Origin: Chiridota heheva
Taxonomy: Eukaryota; Echinodermata; Holothuroidea; Apodida; Chiridotidae
Length of the DNA: 64,000 bases
Reading direction: 5' to 3'
Assembly (NCBI GenBank): GCA_020152595.1
Contig: JAIGNY010002249.1
Span: forward strand, 666,001 to 730,000
Shown here: piece by piece, positions 1 to 12,050 of the stretch
How the letters are laid out: each line of letters opens with the position of its first letter
How positions within the stretch are numbered: the first letter of the stretch is position 1
Made by a program: the position numbers and the translations under genes
The notes under the pieces: generated by a model
Databases searched by the model: none
What the model was told of the DNA's origin: nothing
Seen by the model: only the letters and a program-made list of their open reading frames with translations

Positions 1-560
1 AGTCCCTTCCGACACCCCTTGTTACGCACGGAATTTATTTAAATTTGTTTATGTATACGGATACGAATATGTTTACGCACACGCTTACGGACACATGGAA
101 ACAGATTACATATGGCCGTTTCCTAAAATCAAACACCATCTCCTTTTTTTATATTTTTTTTATACAATTCAAGTTCAGATAATAGTTTTAATTGGATCAA
201 TAAAACAAAATCACCAATTTCATCCTCATATGGTTATGATGCAGGTAACCGGTTATCACGGTATCGTCAGCTTATTTGATAATTGAGCAAACACGTTTAC
301 TTCTGCAATCAAAAGTGTTCAAGCAAAAGAGGATATGAGACAGACAACAATCCTGGGGCGCACCTGAACTAATGGACCAATTGTCAGAACATCGGCCATT
401 TATCTGAATAAACTGTGGAATGTCTCTTGAATAATTTAAGATCCATAATAATAACTTACAATTGACACCCATACCTAACATCTACTGATATCGCACAGAA
501 GCGATTTTTGTCTTACGCATACGCTTACGCTAATGCATACGAACACGCGCACATGGAATG
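1..560. repeat. Dispersed repeat with TACG-rich blocks, copy 1
   Basis: Two blocks (about 31-105 and 495-553) are built from short units such as TACGGATACG and TACGCATACGCTTACGC and end in a shared ACATGGAA. The same arrangement recurs at 1975-2180, including the opening CCTTCCGACACCCCTT. No coding signal is visible between the blocks. Confidence 0.6.
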
Positions 561-584
561 TATGAATCACCTAAAATTGATCAA

Positions 585-2000
585 ATGACGCATCTTTTAA
601 ATGGAGCCGAGGGCAAACTTGTTACAGACTGGCATGCCCTCCTCCGCCTTCTTTACAAAGTTATAAAGGATAATTTCAGTGGTCAAGCAAGTTGATCTTA
701 TATGAAAAAAGACTTTCAGAGAAACAAAATGGTGAAGAAAGTATTCAAAAATCTTATTCCGTGAAGGAGATAATCAAGTTTAAAGCTCTGTATTAGAAGC
801 TCTGTGTAGAAATTACTGGTATAGTAAGTCTACTATGGAAGTTTGGCACCTACATCCTCACATTCTCAACAATTGTTCATGTATTTGGAAGACAGTTTAT
901 TTTACTCTTTCATTATTTGAATTATTATATTTTTTAAAACTTTCTTCGGATGGTAAATTGTAAATTACAAGACTCTGTTTTACTTCGTTCCTGGCATATC
1001 TAATAGTTTTTAAGCCACAGGACACAATATGATAGAATACATAAAGAATTTGAGGAATCTAAGGCTGTGATGTCACAACTAGCAGACTAGTCTGATTTCA
1101 ATGATTTGTACACAAATGATACCGAACTTGAAACTTAACCATCTCCTTAACGGAACAAGATATTAAAGTAGTTTCTTCACCATTTTTATTTATTTATTTT
1201 TAATCCTCTTTCAGATAAGATGGACTTGCATGACTCCTACAATATATGCATTTGTTAAAATAAAACTAAGTCTGTTAAGTATTCACAAGTCTCCTAATCT
1301 TCTTGTTGACAGATTGAAGAAAGTTGTCATATGCAAGCTACCCAAATTTCAACAGTGCCACCTTAATTAGTCCGAGGGAACAAAATGATGATAATTGAGG
1401 CCCTTACCACCTGACCATTGGCTCGCTGGAAATTGAGTGTGAATTTGAAATATGCAGACTGATTTTGAATATTTTCTAACTGATATACAGAGTTGTTGAT
1501 TTTATGCAAAAACCACCCCTTATTTGCTTTAATTTCACATTGTTTTCGAATCATGATCAATACAAAGTACACTAATCCTGATGTAAACATATCCCATTAC
1601 GAGACCTATGATCTATGAATTTCCCATTTCTTTAAAGATCTTGGTGTGAAATTTTCGTGGCTGCAAATTTAAGAAGGAAGAAAGTTCACCAGTAGACCTA
1701 ATGATCTGATATAAAAGTTTAGAAATGTTCATCTGAAGTTGAGGGTAGTTGAGGGAGGAGGGGGCTGGGGTGGGGTATCATTGCTCCTAAGTTACAATGC
1801 TGTCGTACATGCTTACAAAATATGTCAGTCCAAAAACGTGCCCCTTAAATCCTGCTGTGCCCCAAAATTCAAATATCTTCGCCACCACTGGCATATGGTA
1901 CTAAAGACTTTTTTCCTGGTTCATATATTCGCTATAGCTCTTAGATAAAGAAAGCTATATTTTCTGCCCCTTCGCTCCGAGTTCCTTCCGACACCCCTTC
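585..2000. repeat. Dispersed repeat R1, copy A (split by a foldback element)
   Basis: The flanks 585-663 and 1290-2000 match 4145-5020 at low to moderate identity. Shared landmarks include GACGCATCTTT, TTGTTGACAGATTGAA, GCTACCCAAAT, CTCCTAAGTTA and the closing CAGACACCCCT/CCGACACCCCT. Copy A is interrupted at about 661-1250 by a foldback element that copy B lacks. No protein was recognised in it. Confidence 0.6.
661..1250. mobile_element. Foldback MITE, TTAAAGGATTAG family (degenerate copy)
   Basis: The left arm (TAAAGGATAATTTCAGTGGTCAAGC, then AAACAAAATGGTGAAGAAAG and TCTTATTCCGTGAAGGAG) is the inverse of the right arm (TTAACGGAACAAGATATTAAAG, TTTCTTCACCATTTTTATT, AAGATGGACTTGCATGA). It belongs to the same family as the better-preserved element at 36480-37051. 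It sits inside dispersed repeat R1, and the other R1 copy preserves the empty site. No transposase is encoded. Confidence 0.7.
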
Positions 2001-2180
2001 GTATGCGAAACTTCACTCACCGAATCGCTACATGTCTGCATGTAGTAATTGTTTTACGTATACGGATACGCATATGTCTTACGGAAATGGAAAGTCCTAC
2101 TGAAATTGCACAGAGCGATTGTTGTCTTACGCATACGCTTACGCTAACGCATACGAATACGCGCACATGGAAACAGCACT
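1975..2180. repeat. Dispersed repeat with TACG-rich blocks, copy 2
   Basis: It repeats the layout of 1-560. It has CCTTCCGACACCCCTT, then TACGTATACGGATACGCATA and TACGCATACGCTTACGC, and closes with GCGCACATGGAAACAG. The hexamer-like periodicity is visible by eye. Confidence 0.6.
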
Positions 2181-2387
2181 AGTTGGACACCGACTACGTT
2201 CTTGTGCGTATCCCAAGCACTGAGTGACAGCTGTGCCAATGATAGATTGAATATCAATTCCTCCGCGTTGTAACAAGTAATTTGTTACAAGTCGTTTCAT
2301 TCTTATGTTCGATCAAAGCAAAAAACCAAGGAGGTTGTTGGTCCCTTTAAGGGTAATGATTGGTGTTACTATTAAAAGTGTTTAAAA

Positions 2388-2535
2388 GAAAGAAAGAAAG
2401 AAAGAAAGAATTAAATAAATTAATAGATAAATTAATAAAATAATAATTATTAAATTAATAAATTATTAAATTAATAAATTAATAAATCAATTGATAAATT
2501 AATCAATAAATTAATTAATAAATTGATTTAAAAAA
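2388..2535. repeat. AAAG and AATTAATA simple-repeat tract
   Basis: A short (AAAG)n run changes into degenerate AT-only units of the AAATTAATA type for about 140 bp. This is low-complexity sequence with no coding potential. Confidence 0.8.
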
Positions 2536-2984
2536 AATGCTTATCTAGCACGCAACAGAAGAGCAATTTTCTGGTTAACATGAATATTCACGTTGGCTAT
2601 GGGCTATAGACGCATGAAGTTTGTTGATCTTTTGTGAATAATATATCTGTAAAATTCCTAAAACGCCTCACTTTTCGGTCTAGCGCTCCTTTATTATCTA
2701 CGAAGGAATGATATTCATGAAGTATTATTCTTAAAGTGTAAAGAATCTAACCTATATTATGCGATACCCTAACATCCTTCTTTCTTTCATTGAATGTAAA
2801 CTTCTCATCCATGATACTGTACATAGCTAATAGTGCCAAATGTTCATTTACTCAGCGGTGTAGGAAAATATTTGACATGAGGGGGAGGGGAGAAGGGGGG
2901 GGGGGAAGATTTGATCGTTTGTCTCAACAAACTTCGGTACAAAATGTATAAGTCTCTTATCACCTGATCACGGTCCAAAAATTA

Positions 2985-3540
2985 TTAGTAAGGGGGTTCG
3001 TAAATATGAAAAATTGGTAAAATTTGGCAACATTTCCCAAAAATGAAGAAAATTGAAGGAACTTTCTCAAAAATTGTAAAAAAAATTTTTTTTGCATGTT
3101 CCAACTCTTACAAATTCAATCATAAGTTGAGATTCCAACCCAACTTGGCTAAATTTCACTTTCCCGGATTGGGAAAGAAAATTGAGAAATTATTAAAATT
3201 CATATTGAAAATTGAAGGGAAATTTGGTAAATTTATAGAAAATTGGGGTAAAATATAACAATACTTCCCAAAAGTTGAAGAAAATTCCTGAAAATGCATG
3301 AGCAAACTAAATTTCCCAATTGTTAAAGAAATATTTCTTGAACTATATATTATAAATATTATTTTTAAAAATCGATAAAACTGGCTGAGATGAAGAAAAA
3401 CTATCCCGAAAAGTGAAGAAACTGTTCCAAAAATAGTTTTTAAAATTGCCTGGAAATGAAGGAAATTTCAAGAAAATTTAAGAATGTTTCCCGAAAAATG
3501 GAGATTTCCCGATTAGCAGAAAACTTAATTGTTGATTGCT
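2985..3540. repeat. A-rich degenerate repeat (AAAATTG/CCCGAAAA type)
   Basis: Loosely repeated words such as GAAGAAAATTG, TTTCCCAAAAATGAAG and TTCCCGAAAAATGG fill this stretch. The same vocabulary recurs in the insert at 11441-12050. The 71-codon frame here (3043-3258) is lysine-rich low-complexity translation and is not called as a gene. Confidence 0.5.
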
Positions 3541-4144
3541 ATATAGTCCATTTTCTCACAAGTAACCAGGAACTTCTTGGGGTCTTGCCCCCACCCCTGA
3601 GGAGACCCTTAAATATACACTCCTGATGTTGATCAGCCTGATCCACCCTTTGTTAAAATAGCAACTTTTACAATACATGTTGTATTTGCCGATAATTTAA
3701 ACACCAGAACAAGGCCTTTTATGCAACATCCAGCGATGTCGGAACCACGGGGACGGAGCAGGAGATGCCCTTAAAACTTATATCATTAAAGGCCAGTTGT
3801 CGTCTCTAACGTACGAGGTAAATAAAATTCAAATCCTGTGTTTTGATTGGTCGAAACACAATGGTACAGTGTGCACTTACAATGAAAGGCCAATCAGTAT
3901 CATCTTGCAGTAAATTGTACGCCGCCACATTTTAATCACAATAGAACAAATTGTTCATAGTTTAGATTAACACTTGCAGGAATTGAACACTAAATTTACT
4001 GGCATAATAGATGGCGGAACCGGGGTACGCGCATACACTTTTCCAAAAGTTACGCTGGGGCCAAAAACCGTACATTGGACTTTTTCAATCTAAAAAGCAA
4101 CAAGGCATTCGCATCTGCCAACATTTATTTTCCCGCTTATAATT

Positions 4145-5020
4145 TAGTGACGCATCTTTGTAATGAGGCCCTGGGCAAACTTATAACGAAGTATGCCCCG
4201 CCCCTTCATGCCCTTGTCATAGACTAACATGGCCTCCTCCACCTTATTTGCAAAGTTAATAGTGTTCGTTTACAGAAATCAAACTTGAGCGTTGTTTCAA
4301 ATAATTAAGACGAGTCCTCTTATTATAACTGATATCTTTGTTGACAGATTGAACTGAAAAGAGTATATAAAATATTTATTGAAAAAAACAGTTGAAATGT
4401 GCAGGCTACCCAAATCTTAAGTGGGGCACTTTTAATTTGTCCGGGGGGAAAAACAATGGACCCTCGCCACTGACTCTGAGGACTGAGCTGCTGAATGTGA
4501 AACCATGTGGAAGTTCTTTGGTGAAACTGAGAAAATGCTGACAAACCTCCTGAACCATTATAAGGACTTTTATCTTCTGTACTTGCTTTTAACATTAGAT
4601 ATTCAAAATCATGTGACTAATTGTATTGTTAATATTTCCGATTTTGAGACTTATGATCTAGAAAATTCCTAATTATTGTAGATCTTGGTATAAAATTTTC
4701 TTGTATTTTCAAGTATCTTGTAATCTAAAGAAAAAAAAAAAAATCATGGCTCTAAATTCAAAAGAAAAGGAAAAAAAAGTAAATCAGTAATATTATGACC
4801 GGTAAAAGTTGAGATATTTCGGTCGGTTGCACATTATTCTCCCCTAAGTTATAATGCTATCAAACAAAACAAATCATTCGAAAAAGTGTCCCTTTAATTC
4901 TATGCCCCCTTCCTTCTCTGTCTCCCGCTTTCCCAATTCAAATGTGTTTCCTCATCCCTGACATGGAACTTAAGACTATTTCCTGGAGTTTATGCCCCTT
5001 GCCCATTCAGACACCCCTCA
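4145..5020. repeat. Dispersed repeat R1, copy B (uninterrupted)
   Basis: It aligns by eye with 585-2000 but lacks the foldback insert: GCAAAGTTAATAGTG stands where copy A has AAAGTTATAAAGGATAA. It therefore marks the target site of the copy A insertion. No coding sequence was recognised. Confidence 0.6.
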
Positions 5021-5569
5021 CAACACGTTGGCGTAGGCAGGTTTTTTGTTTGGGGGTAAGGGGGCTACTCATTGGTATGAATCTTGACCCGTGACAGTAT
5101 CTAAGCGGAGCGCCACCATGGGTTGGCGCGTAGCGTTCAGAAAAATTTGTCCAATAAATGCTGCCTATAGATTGCCGAAGATGGCACTTCCCAGGCCAAA
5201 AACTTGCAAATTTGAGACTGTTTTTCTTTATTGTTCACAATTTTGCCAGAATTTTGCTGTACATTTTCCCGAATTCTTGGTTGCCAAAAAAATTGAGGGA
5301 ACTGTGCCACCTGCCCCCGCCACATACTTGCCGAAGTATAATTTATTCAAACTCTAGGGGCAGTTTGGGTTGATGCCTCCAGAGTTTTTATGGGGGGAGG
5401 GGGGTGGTACATGTCAAAAGAAGATAATTGTAAAGCAAACAAAAGATCATTGATCACACTTGCACACCTGGCCAATGTTTTTGACTCCAGAATACTGAAA
5501 ATGAGGGGTTAAGTGAGGTGGCATTGTACTTAATTGTTACATAGAGTCGAAATGTTGGGAGTAAAATTT

Positions 5570-7950
5570 GACAATCAAACTTACCAAATCATAATTTGAA
5601 ATTCAACGGCTGCGCTGATGTTATGGCAAATCTGTCGATGACTGATTTCACGTCTGGGCAATGGGCCCTATGAATTTGTAATAGAATAAGTGCCTCCAGT
5701 CGGGCTTCCGTCATTGTTGACCGAATAGCTGTAAGGGTTCTTTCCATTTTTGAAAAGACTCTCTCGGCCTGTGCAAAGTCACTGGCAAAGTTGCCAGCAA
5801 CTGAAGCAACAGTGATATGTTAGGAAACATTTCAGGGCAATGATCCAGGGCACAGACGAATGAAGATGGTCGAGACTTGACAGGAACATTTTCCCATTTC
5901 TTCCTCCATAACATGTATTCGCCCGTAACAATCATGAAAGGATCTCTGATCAAACTTGCATACACCTCAATAGCAGGAGTCAAATCATTCCACTGCCTCT
6001 CACCGTCACCTTGTTAGGCGAATTCCATACAATTTGGTACAAGGTAGTTAAGTTTCATATTCTGTTCTTGATGTGGTCCAAATCTGTGCTTGAGGTCTCC
6101 AATAATGGAGTCTATGGCTGGATAAAAAATTGACTCTGTAATAGCCTTCAGTGGTGTTGTCCGATGTTTGAGCATTTGGTCGGTATGAGCTTCTAGCTGC
6201 AATGCGTGGTTTCCGCAGTTCCACCTCAATCACATCTTGTGCGACTGATTCTCCTTTTGATACAGGTCATGACACACCCCTTCAGTTCGCAATTCTCTGA
6301 GAACAGACTGGAGACGGTTTACTGAGGCTAACGCTTGGGATAAATCTTCCCCCACTGTTTGTAAGACTCAGGGAAACTGGTAACATCAATCCTGACAGTT
6401 TCTCCAAAATGACTGAAGCAACTGCAAATTCTAAGTTGTACACCGATTTTTCTAGGCTTTCTGCTTGGTTTCTGTCGCAGGGTGATGCCCAGCATTTGAT
6501 TTCCGATAAGGCATCTAGTGTATATTTTAAAAGTTGCATAAATATTACAACTGCTGTGTGTCGTTCCACAAAATGTGTTTCGCACAACGTAATGAGGTGC
6601 TTCTTGGTCATGAAAATACCAGAGTCACTTTCTATGAGGCTCTTCAACAGATCCGTTTTTTTGCACTTGCTCTAAAAGTCGATGAAATTTCAATGTAAAT
6701 AAAATGTCTATGAAACTGCTTTTTTTATTGTTGCTGAAACACCTAACCGTTCACTGGCCATGGCTCCTGCCCCATCATAGTCTTGTCCCACACAAAGAGA
6801 CACAAACTGAGCTCACAAATCTTTCTTAGCAACGTTTCTTCAATAGCTTTGCCACTTAACTTTGTTTCATTATGCTCATTTTCACCAGGATTATTAGATT
6901 TGATGTCAGAAATCAAGTCCAATACCATTACCGTGTCCTCATGCAATCTCCAAATTCCAGATTCGCTTGGTGAAACATATCTTATAACAATTGCCAGTTG
7001 TTCCCTTTTTTGGCGATCCATTGTTTCATCAGCTTTGATAGACCAGAACTGTACTTTTTTGATGTTAGCAACAACACTTTCCCTAATCATGTCACCAGCA
7101 ACACAAATAAGTTCCTTTTGAATCAAGAATGATAGGTAGGTTGCATTAGCATGGGAAGTTTTGATATGGTCCTTTTTATAAGTGAATTCTCACTACCAAG
7201 TCGAAAACGAAGTTAAAGCCCTAAAATTTCCGTTATTTTCTGTTGGGTTATCTCCGCTGATAGAAATTGTCCCTAGTTCACCTCTGTGGCCTGTGAGGGG
7301 AATGTTTTGTCGAGAACAGGTGAGAATTGTATTAATAATTGGACGAAGGCAATCTCTGTTTTGCTGAATCTCCTGCTTGTAAGATTCGTTAATGTGTCCT
7401 CTAATATCTGTTCCATGTTGAATCACTGTTTGTCGAAAGTGTTCCATTGCAACTACGTTTTCTTGGTGGAATTCAGTGGCCTGATGACTTAATAAAGCTC
7501 CGTTTTTGTCTGTTAGATCATTAAATTGAGTAAGGGTTTTGAAACCAATTTTTCTGGTAGCTGACCTTTTCCTCTACTTCTACCACCTACTCCACTACAA
7601 ACTGAAAATAGCACACATGGTACACAAAACACTCCTTCCATCCCTCCAACTTTGCTTATGCTCAACCATGGGAACTTCTCACAATGATGGGGAAGCAAAC
7701 GCCTCTTGCGCATTTTTTTGATTTCATATGAGATGAAGAAAGAAAATCTTCTTCTCTTGATGGTTTCCATGGAGATAATTTTTTTAGCTCGGTCTTCTTC
7801 ATTTAAACTTTGTGAAAGTACAGCATGACCAATGTCATTGTCAGCTGCTTTTGTAGAAACGGTATCAGTACTACATTGTTGGAGTGGTTGGTCTGATGTA
7901 ATGCCAGCTCCAGTTTCACCAGGGGGAACAGCGTTTTACTGTGCGCCCGC
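5570..7950 (-). pseudogene. hAT-superfamily transposase pseudogene (ZMYM1/P52rIPK-like)
   Basis: Read on the minus strand, fragments follow the order of ZMYM1-type hAT transposases. First comes a TTF-type zinc-finger region near 7560-7770 (FPWLSISKVGG and VFCVPCVLF). A DUF4371-like block follows at 7193-7450 (AMEHFRQTVIQHGTDIRGH). The catalytic-core region at 6743-7126 carries KADETMDRQKREQLAIVIRY. Near 5790-6130 is FYPAIDSIIGDLKHRFG, then WRKKWENVPV and LLQLLATLPVT. The hAT C-terminal dimerisation segment at 5590-5780 reads QAERVFSKMERTLTAIRS, followed by EARLEALILLQIHR. The parts lie in different frames: shifts are visible near 5780, 6130 and 7515, and the YDGAGAMA-like word near 6770 is also out of frame. 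There is an in-frame stop near 6015. A functional transposase from this copy is therefore excluded. hAT enzymes excise and insert DNA; this is a dead copy. Terminal repeats were not identified. Confidence 0.85.
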
Positions 7951-8879
7951 CAAACCGTACAACGCAAATATGATTAGTCAATAGTAGTCCTTTCCCCTCT
8001 ATTTTTGTATAGGCTGGTTCCTGACCATCATACAGCGACATGCTAGTATATGGTCAGGTTCTTTATCTGACTAGCCTAGCAACAGCCCTGAATTCCAGTA
8101 AGAAAATGACGTTATTGTACTTGTAGCCTAGGCAAGCAATTTTCATAATCTTAAGCACACATATTTTCCTTCAACTATAATCTGGAGTTGACGGGAGAAT
8201 CATGATATTGCTAGGTTGTCAAGAGCACTTTCCGCCATCCTATTTTTCTGGACTGTGAACATATATAAAAAATGTGTTTGCTCCACCCACACCGACGATG
8301 ACAAATAGTTTTATAAAACTCGTGGAACTAGTTTCAGATAAGCCTATATTAAAGACGTTAGAAGAACAACAAATGGTTACTTATGCATACATATCATTAA
8401 TACATTTACTGGACTAGGCATACATTACCTTCATCCGTGTTTTCCCTTTTTCTTTTTGAAAAACCATATGCGAAAAGTGACATTTTTAAAATTCAAGTTC
8501 AACCGAACTTAATTACCGCCTGCAGAGTTCAGACAACTCGATTATTATTTGTGGAAAGTTTTAAGCAAAATGATGGGGCACTTCCAGTACTTTGTTATCG
8601 CAAAGCAGTAGCAGAATGGCGCCATCTTCAATCGTCATCGAGTAAGACCAGGCTTGGCAAGAGCACGGCTCTTGACAAATTAAAAATTGCGTCAAAATTT
8701 TCTTTACAAATTTGAAATATTTTTGTTTTGTTTTACAGGGATACAACAAATTTACATTGCAGGGAATGCAGGGAGATTCGCCTCTGTTACCATACATAGA
8801 CATATGGCCTATAGGAGTAATTTATTTTTTGTTAATATGGGATTGGGGAAGGCATGGCCCTCGTGCCCCCTTCTCCTGC

Positions 8880-9178
8880 CCCCTTCCTCTGGATACTCCA
8901 GTGTCACAACATCAGGTACCATGGACAAGTGTGTTCGTAAGTGTTTAATGACGACGTCATTTAGATAAAGTTGCTGTAGCCTTATGGCGGGGTAATTACG
9001 TTTTCTTGGCAGGTTGGCTGCAGTGTCCGATACCATCTTTAAGATCGTATATAAGGTCTCTTGGCTGCTTGGTTGAAGCGTCGATTCAACTCAGCAAAAC
9101 CTGGATCCAAAGCGTGGAAATATTGCTCCCTGAGGTATTCTTCGGCAGAGCATGAACACGAAGTGATTTCTGAGGATA
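8880..9178 (-). pseudogene. Second hAT transposase fragment
   Basis: On the minus strand, 9040-9175 translates to CSAEEYLREQYFHALDPG, then ELNRRFNQ. This resembles the segment of ZMYM1-type hAT transposases that precedes the dimerisation region. A stop then falls at about 9042. In another frame (8809-9036) YLNDVVIKHLRTHLSMVPDV resembles the following hAT segment. It lies 5' of the larger hAT relic on the same strand and could be part of the same ancient insertion or a second one. The assignment rests on motif resemblance only. Confidence 0.45.
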
Positions 9179-9639
9179 AACATGAAGTGAATTAGATCGA
9201 TTGTTTTCTTGCAAAAACTCTTTTGATTTGTGTCATGTATGTTTGTAGATCTATGGTCATCTGAACGAGAATGAATTTTTTCCAGTAATTTGATTTTCTT
9301 ATTTAAAAAATATTATGTCTAAATGAAACATTTGTAAGTTCAAAGTTGGGGGCCAAATACCCACTTTTAAAAAGTTGGGGACCATGTCCCCACTTCCGGC
9401 GCATAAGTCCCTCTTTCCCCCCCCCCCGCCTTCTACGACCCTACATCTACTTGTTTATCACTTGAGGGCAAGACTTAAGCAGTGATATACTTCCTAACAT
9501 CAATTATCCCTTAACTATGAATTCTTTATGTAACTTTTCTACAATAATTTCCAAAAGAAAAATCAATTCCTTTGGGGAATCAGTGTATACTTGTGACCAT
9601 AAACGTTTTCTTCAAACTTTACTTACTTTTATTTCTTCA

Positions 9640-9840
9640 AGACTGACACTCAGGCTGGTCCGAAAAATAACAAATATTTTCACACTGCAGGTATCAAGAA
9701 ATTGTTTAAATTTAAACTGCAGGCATAAGAAAAAATGAAAAAAAAAAAAAATCACACATTTTCGCCGTGCAGGTATAAAAATTGTCTCATACTGCATTTA
9801 CCAAAAAAAAAAAACAACTCAAACTGCAGGTATGATTTGA
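9640..9840. repeat. Short-unit repeat around ACTGCAGGTAT
   Basis: The motif (A)CTGCAGGTAT or a close variant recurs about every 45 bp, separated by A-rich spacers. It is the inverse of the ACCTGCAGTATGA repeats at 38040-38780, including the associated TGGGCGGCACATACGTA-like word at 9846. No gene is visible here. Confidence 0.6.
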
Positions 9841-10489
9841 ATTCCTGGGCGGCACATACGTACCACTGAAGTGTGGAACAGCACCCCGGAAAAAATAGCA
9901 GTGCAGAAAAAGTTACCAAAACTCTTGACATTCCTAAAGGACATTTTGTTAAATAGGCAACTGTCTCAAATGGTAAGTTCAAAATTTGTTGTGTTATAAC
10001 AGCATTTTTGTCGGTATCCACTAACCGCGATCCCAAAACTACACACACAGTTAAAGTTTTCTGTATTGCTCTTTGTTAGATGGCAGATGATGAATTGATT
10101 CGTGGTTAAAGTAAATTTTCCCAAATAAAGCTGTTTTAAACTTTAAGCCTAGGCTTTCTCCTTCTGAATGTTAAGATTCACTACTTTAAACAATTCAAAT
10201 TCGGTTTGATTATTTACCAAATTTATAACGGTTATTTCAGAGCTCTGCCATCTGACCTACAGCTCTATTTCCTAACTTAGTTACTAGGGGTAGGGACCTT
10301 GTGCTAAAATAAAAACTTTCATTGAATAATTCAAGACTTAAAAAGAACATTGTGAGATGATACTAAATTTGTAATGTTGATAAATACTTCCACTTCTTTA
10401 TATTCCAGGCAACATCTTTGGCATAAACTTCTTGAAGTGCGACTCAGATGACCTCAAGTCCAAACTGTCCAGGACAGACCCCAAACCTG

Positions 10490-10620
10490 CCAGGCCCTCT
10501 CTCAATAAGCTGACAGAAGGATATTTTGTTGGCAGAATACTTCCCGGTGTGCAACAACGTTTAATGGAAGCATAAATTCAGAGCAATTGTTGGTACGCAG
10601 TGGAAAAGACTTGGTAAACA
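10490..10620. repeat. Repeated segment GCTGACAGAAGGATATTTTG, copy 1
   Basis: This segment recurs at 10894-10990 and 13145-13270, with the trailing word GGTACGCAGTGGAAAAGACT found again at 13427. One copy runs directly into recognisable reverse-transcriptase sequence at 10940, so all three are probably pieces of the same non-LTR retrotransposon. Confidence 0.55.
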
Positions 10621-10893
10621 TTTATTTTATTTCCAAAACTGATAATCGATTTCCCCCTTCCTTTCCCCTTGAATCAATTTTTGTCTATTAGTTTTAACCA
10701 ATTGCTTTGTCACTGGTGGGCCTATATGCATGAGCACTAATGGAACGCCCAGAGGTGTAGCCTGGAGGGGGAGGTCGGTGGGCAAGGGTAAAAATGCACA
10801 GATATTGGGGATTAATATACAGATATACGGGGATTGGTAATATGAATTTGATTTTTTTTTTATACAATTGAATGAAATTACTCAGAAAATCTG

Positions 10894-11440
10894 TCAACAA
10901 GCTGACAGATATAGGATATTTTGTTAGCAGGATACTTTCTTGTGTGCAGCAACGTTTAATGGACGCATAATTTCAGAGCAATTGTTCCGCTTGTTAAGGA
11001 AGACTACTGATCATGACAGAAATAAGATGGCAATCACAACCAGGCCGGAAGACCTAGATTTCGCTGATGATTTAGCACTGATATCAAGCACAAAACCAGT
11101 CACAAGCAAAGATTCACAGATTTTGTGAACATGGAATGAAACAGGCTTAAAAATCAACTCTATACTAAAACCAGGGAGTTGTGCTAAAACTAAAATGATG
11201 AGATGGAACGCAGCAACGGATAAAGGATAAATTGTAATGGTATTATGATCTAGATGAAGTGAGGAAGTTTACTTACCTTGGGGCGACTGTGACATCTGAA
11301 AGGAGGCGCTTATGAAAATATCTGCGCACGACTTGAAAAGGTTAGAGCTGCATTTAGCAGCCTAAACTCTATTTGGAAAAGTGGCCAGTTCAGCAAGAGA
11401 ACCAAATTTAAAGTCTTTAAACAAACGTCGTGGCAGTACT
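10894..11440 (+). pseudogene. Non-LTR retrotransposon reverse transcriptase fragment (5' part)
   Basis: At 10940-11125 the plus strand encodes GRIISEQLFRLLRKTTDHDR, then EDLDFADDLALISSTKP. FADD is the catalytic motif of non-LTR reverse transcriptases, and the preceding GRIISEQLF matches the usual GCIISPLLF box. Downstream pieces EEVYLPWGDCDI and AAFSSLNSIWKSGQFSKRTK, in shifted frames, fit the thumb region (usually FTYLG, then kiWkS). Stops and frame changes show the element is dead. The sequence breaks off at about 11440, where an A-rich repeat has inserted, and resumes at about 12050. Confidence 0.8.
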
Positions 11441-12050
11441 GCCAGTGGCGTATTCAGCTTTCGGTGCCAGGGGGGCAAACGGAAATTATCGGAAAATGGA
11501 TGTACCTAGAGGTGTTATAAGAAGCAAGGGTGGAAGGGGGATGGGGCTGATTTCACCTTCCTCGTTGGGAGGTAAAATTATTAAGTAAAAATGAAGAAAG
11601 CTTTTGATAAAAGTATTGAAAAATGTCTTAAATTTTTAAAAGTTTTTTGAAACTTAAAAAAAAAAGTTTTGGTAGAATTTCCTGAAAATGAAAAATAATC
11701 TAAGAAAATGGAAAAAATAATCCAAAAATGAAAGAAAATTGCCCGAAATGAAGGAAAATACCGAAAATTGTCCGAAAACCGAAGAAAAATGCCCGATTAT
11801 TGAAGAAAATTACCTGAAAAACGAAAATACAGCGGGGAGAATCGATGGAAATTGCCCAAAATCGAAGAATATTGCAAAAAAATTACTGTTTTTTGAAGAA
11901 GAAAAAAATTGAAGATTTTTTTCGACAGGACAAAGTCATCACGAAATTTTTTCCGATATTTAGCCTCATTTATTCATTTTTCAAAGTTTATTTCCCTAAT
12001 TTGTATACCACAATGTATCCTGCTACTTACATTTTACATACGGAATTTCG
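11441..12050. repeat. A-rich repeat inserted in the retrotransposon
   Basis: This stretch lies between FKVFKQTSWQYC (end of the upstream LINE part) and QQILLYGRDIW (start of the downstream part), words that are adjacent in intact elements. It contains degenerate GAAAATTGCCCGAAAATGAAG-like units, as does 2985-3540. The insertion borders are approximate. Confidence 0.55.
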
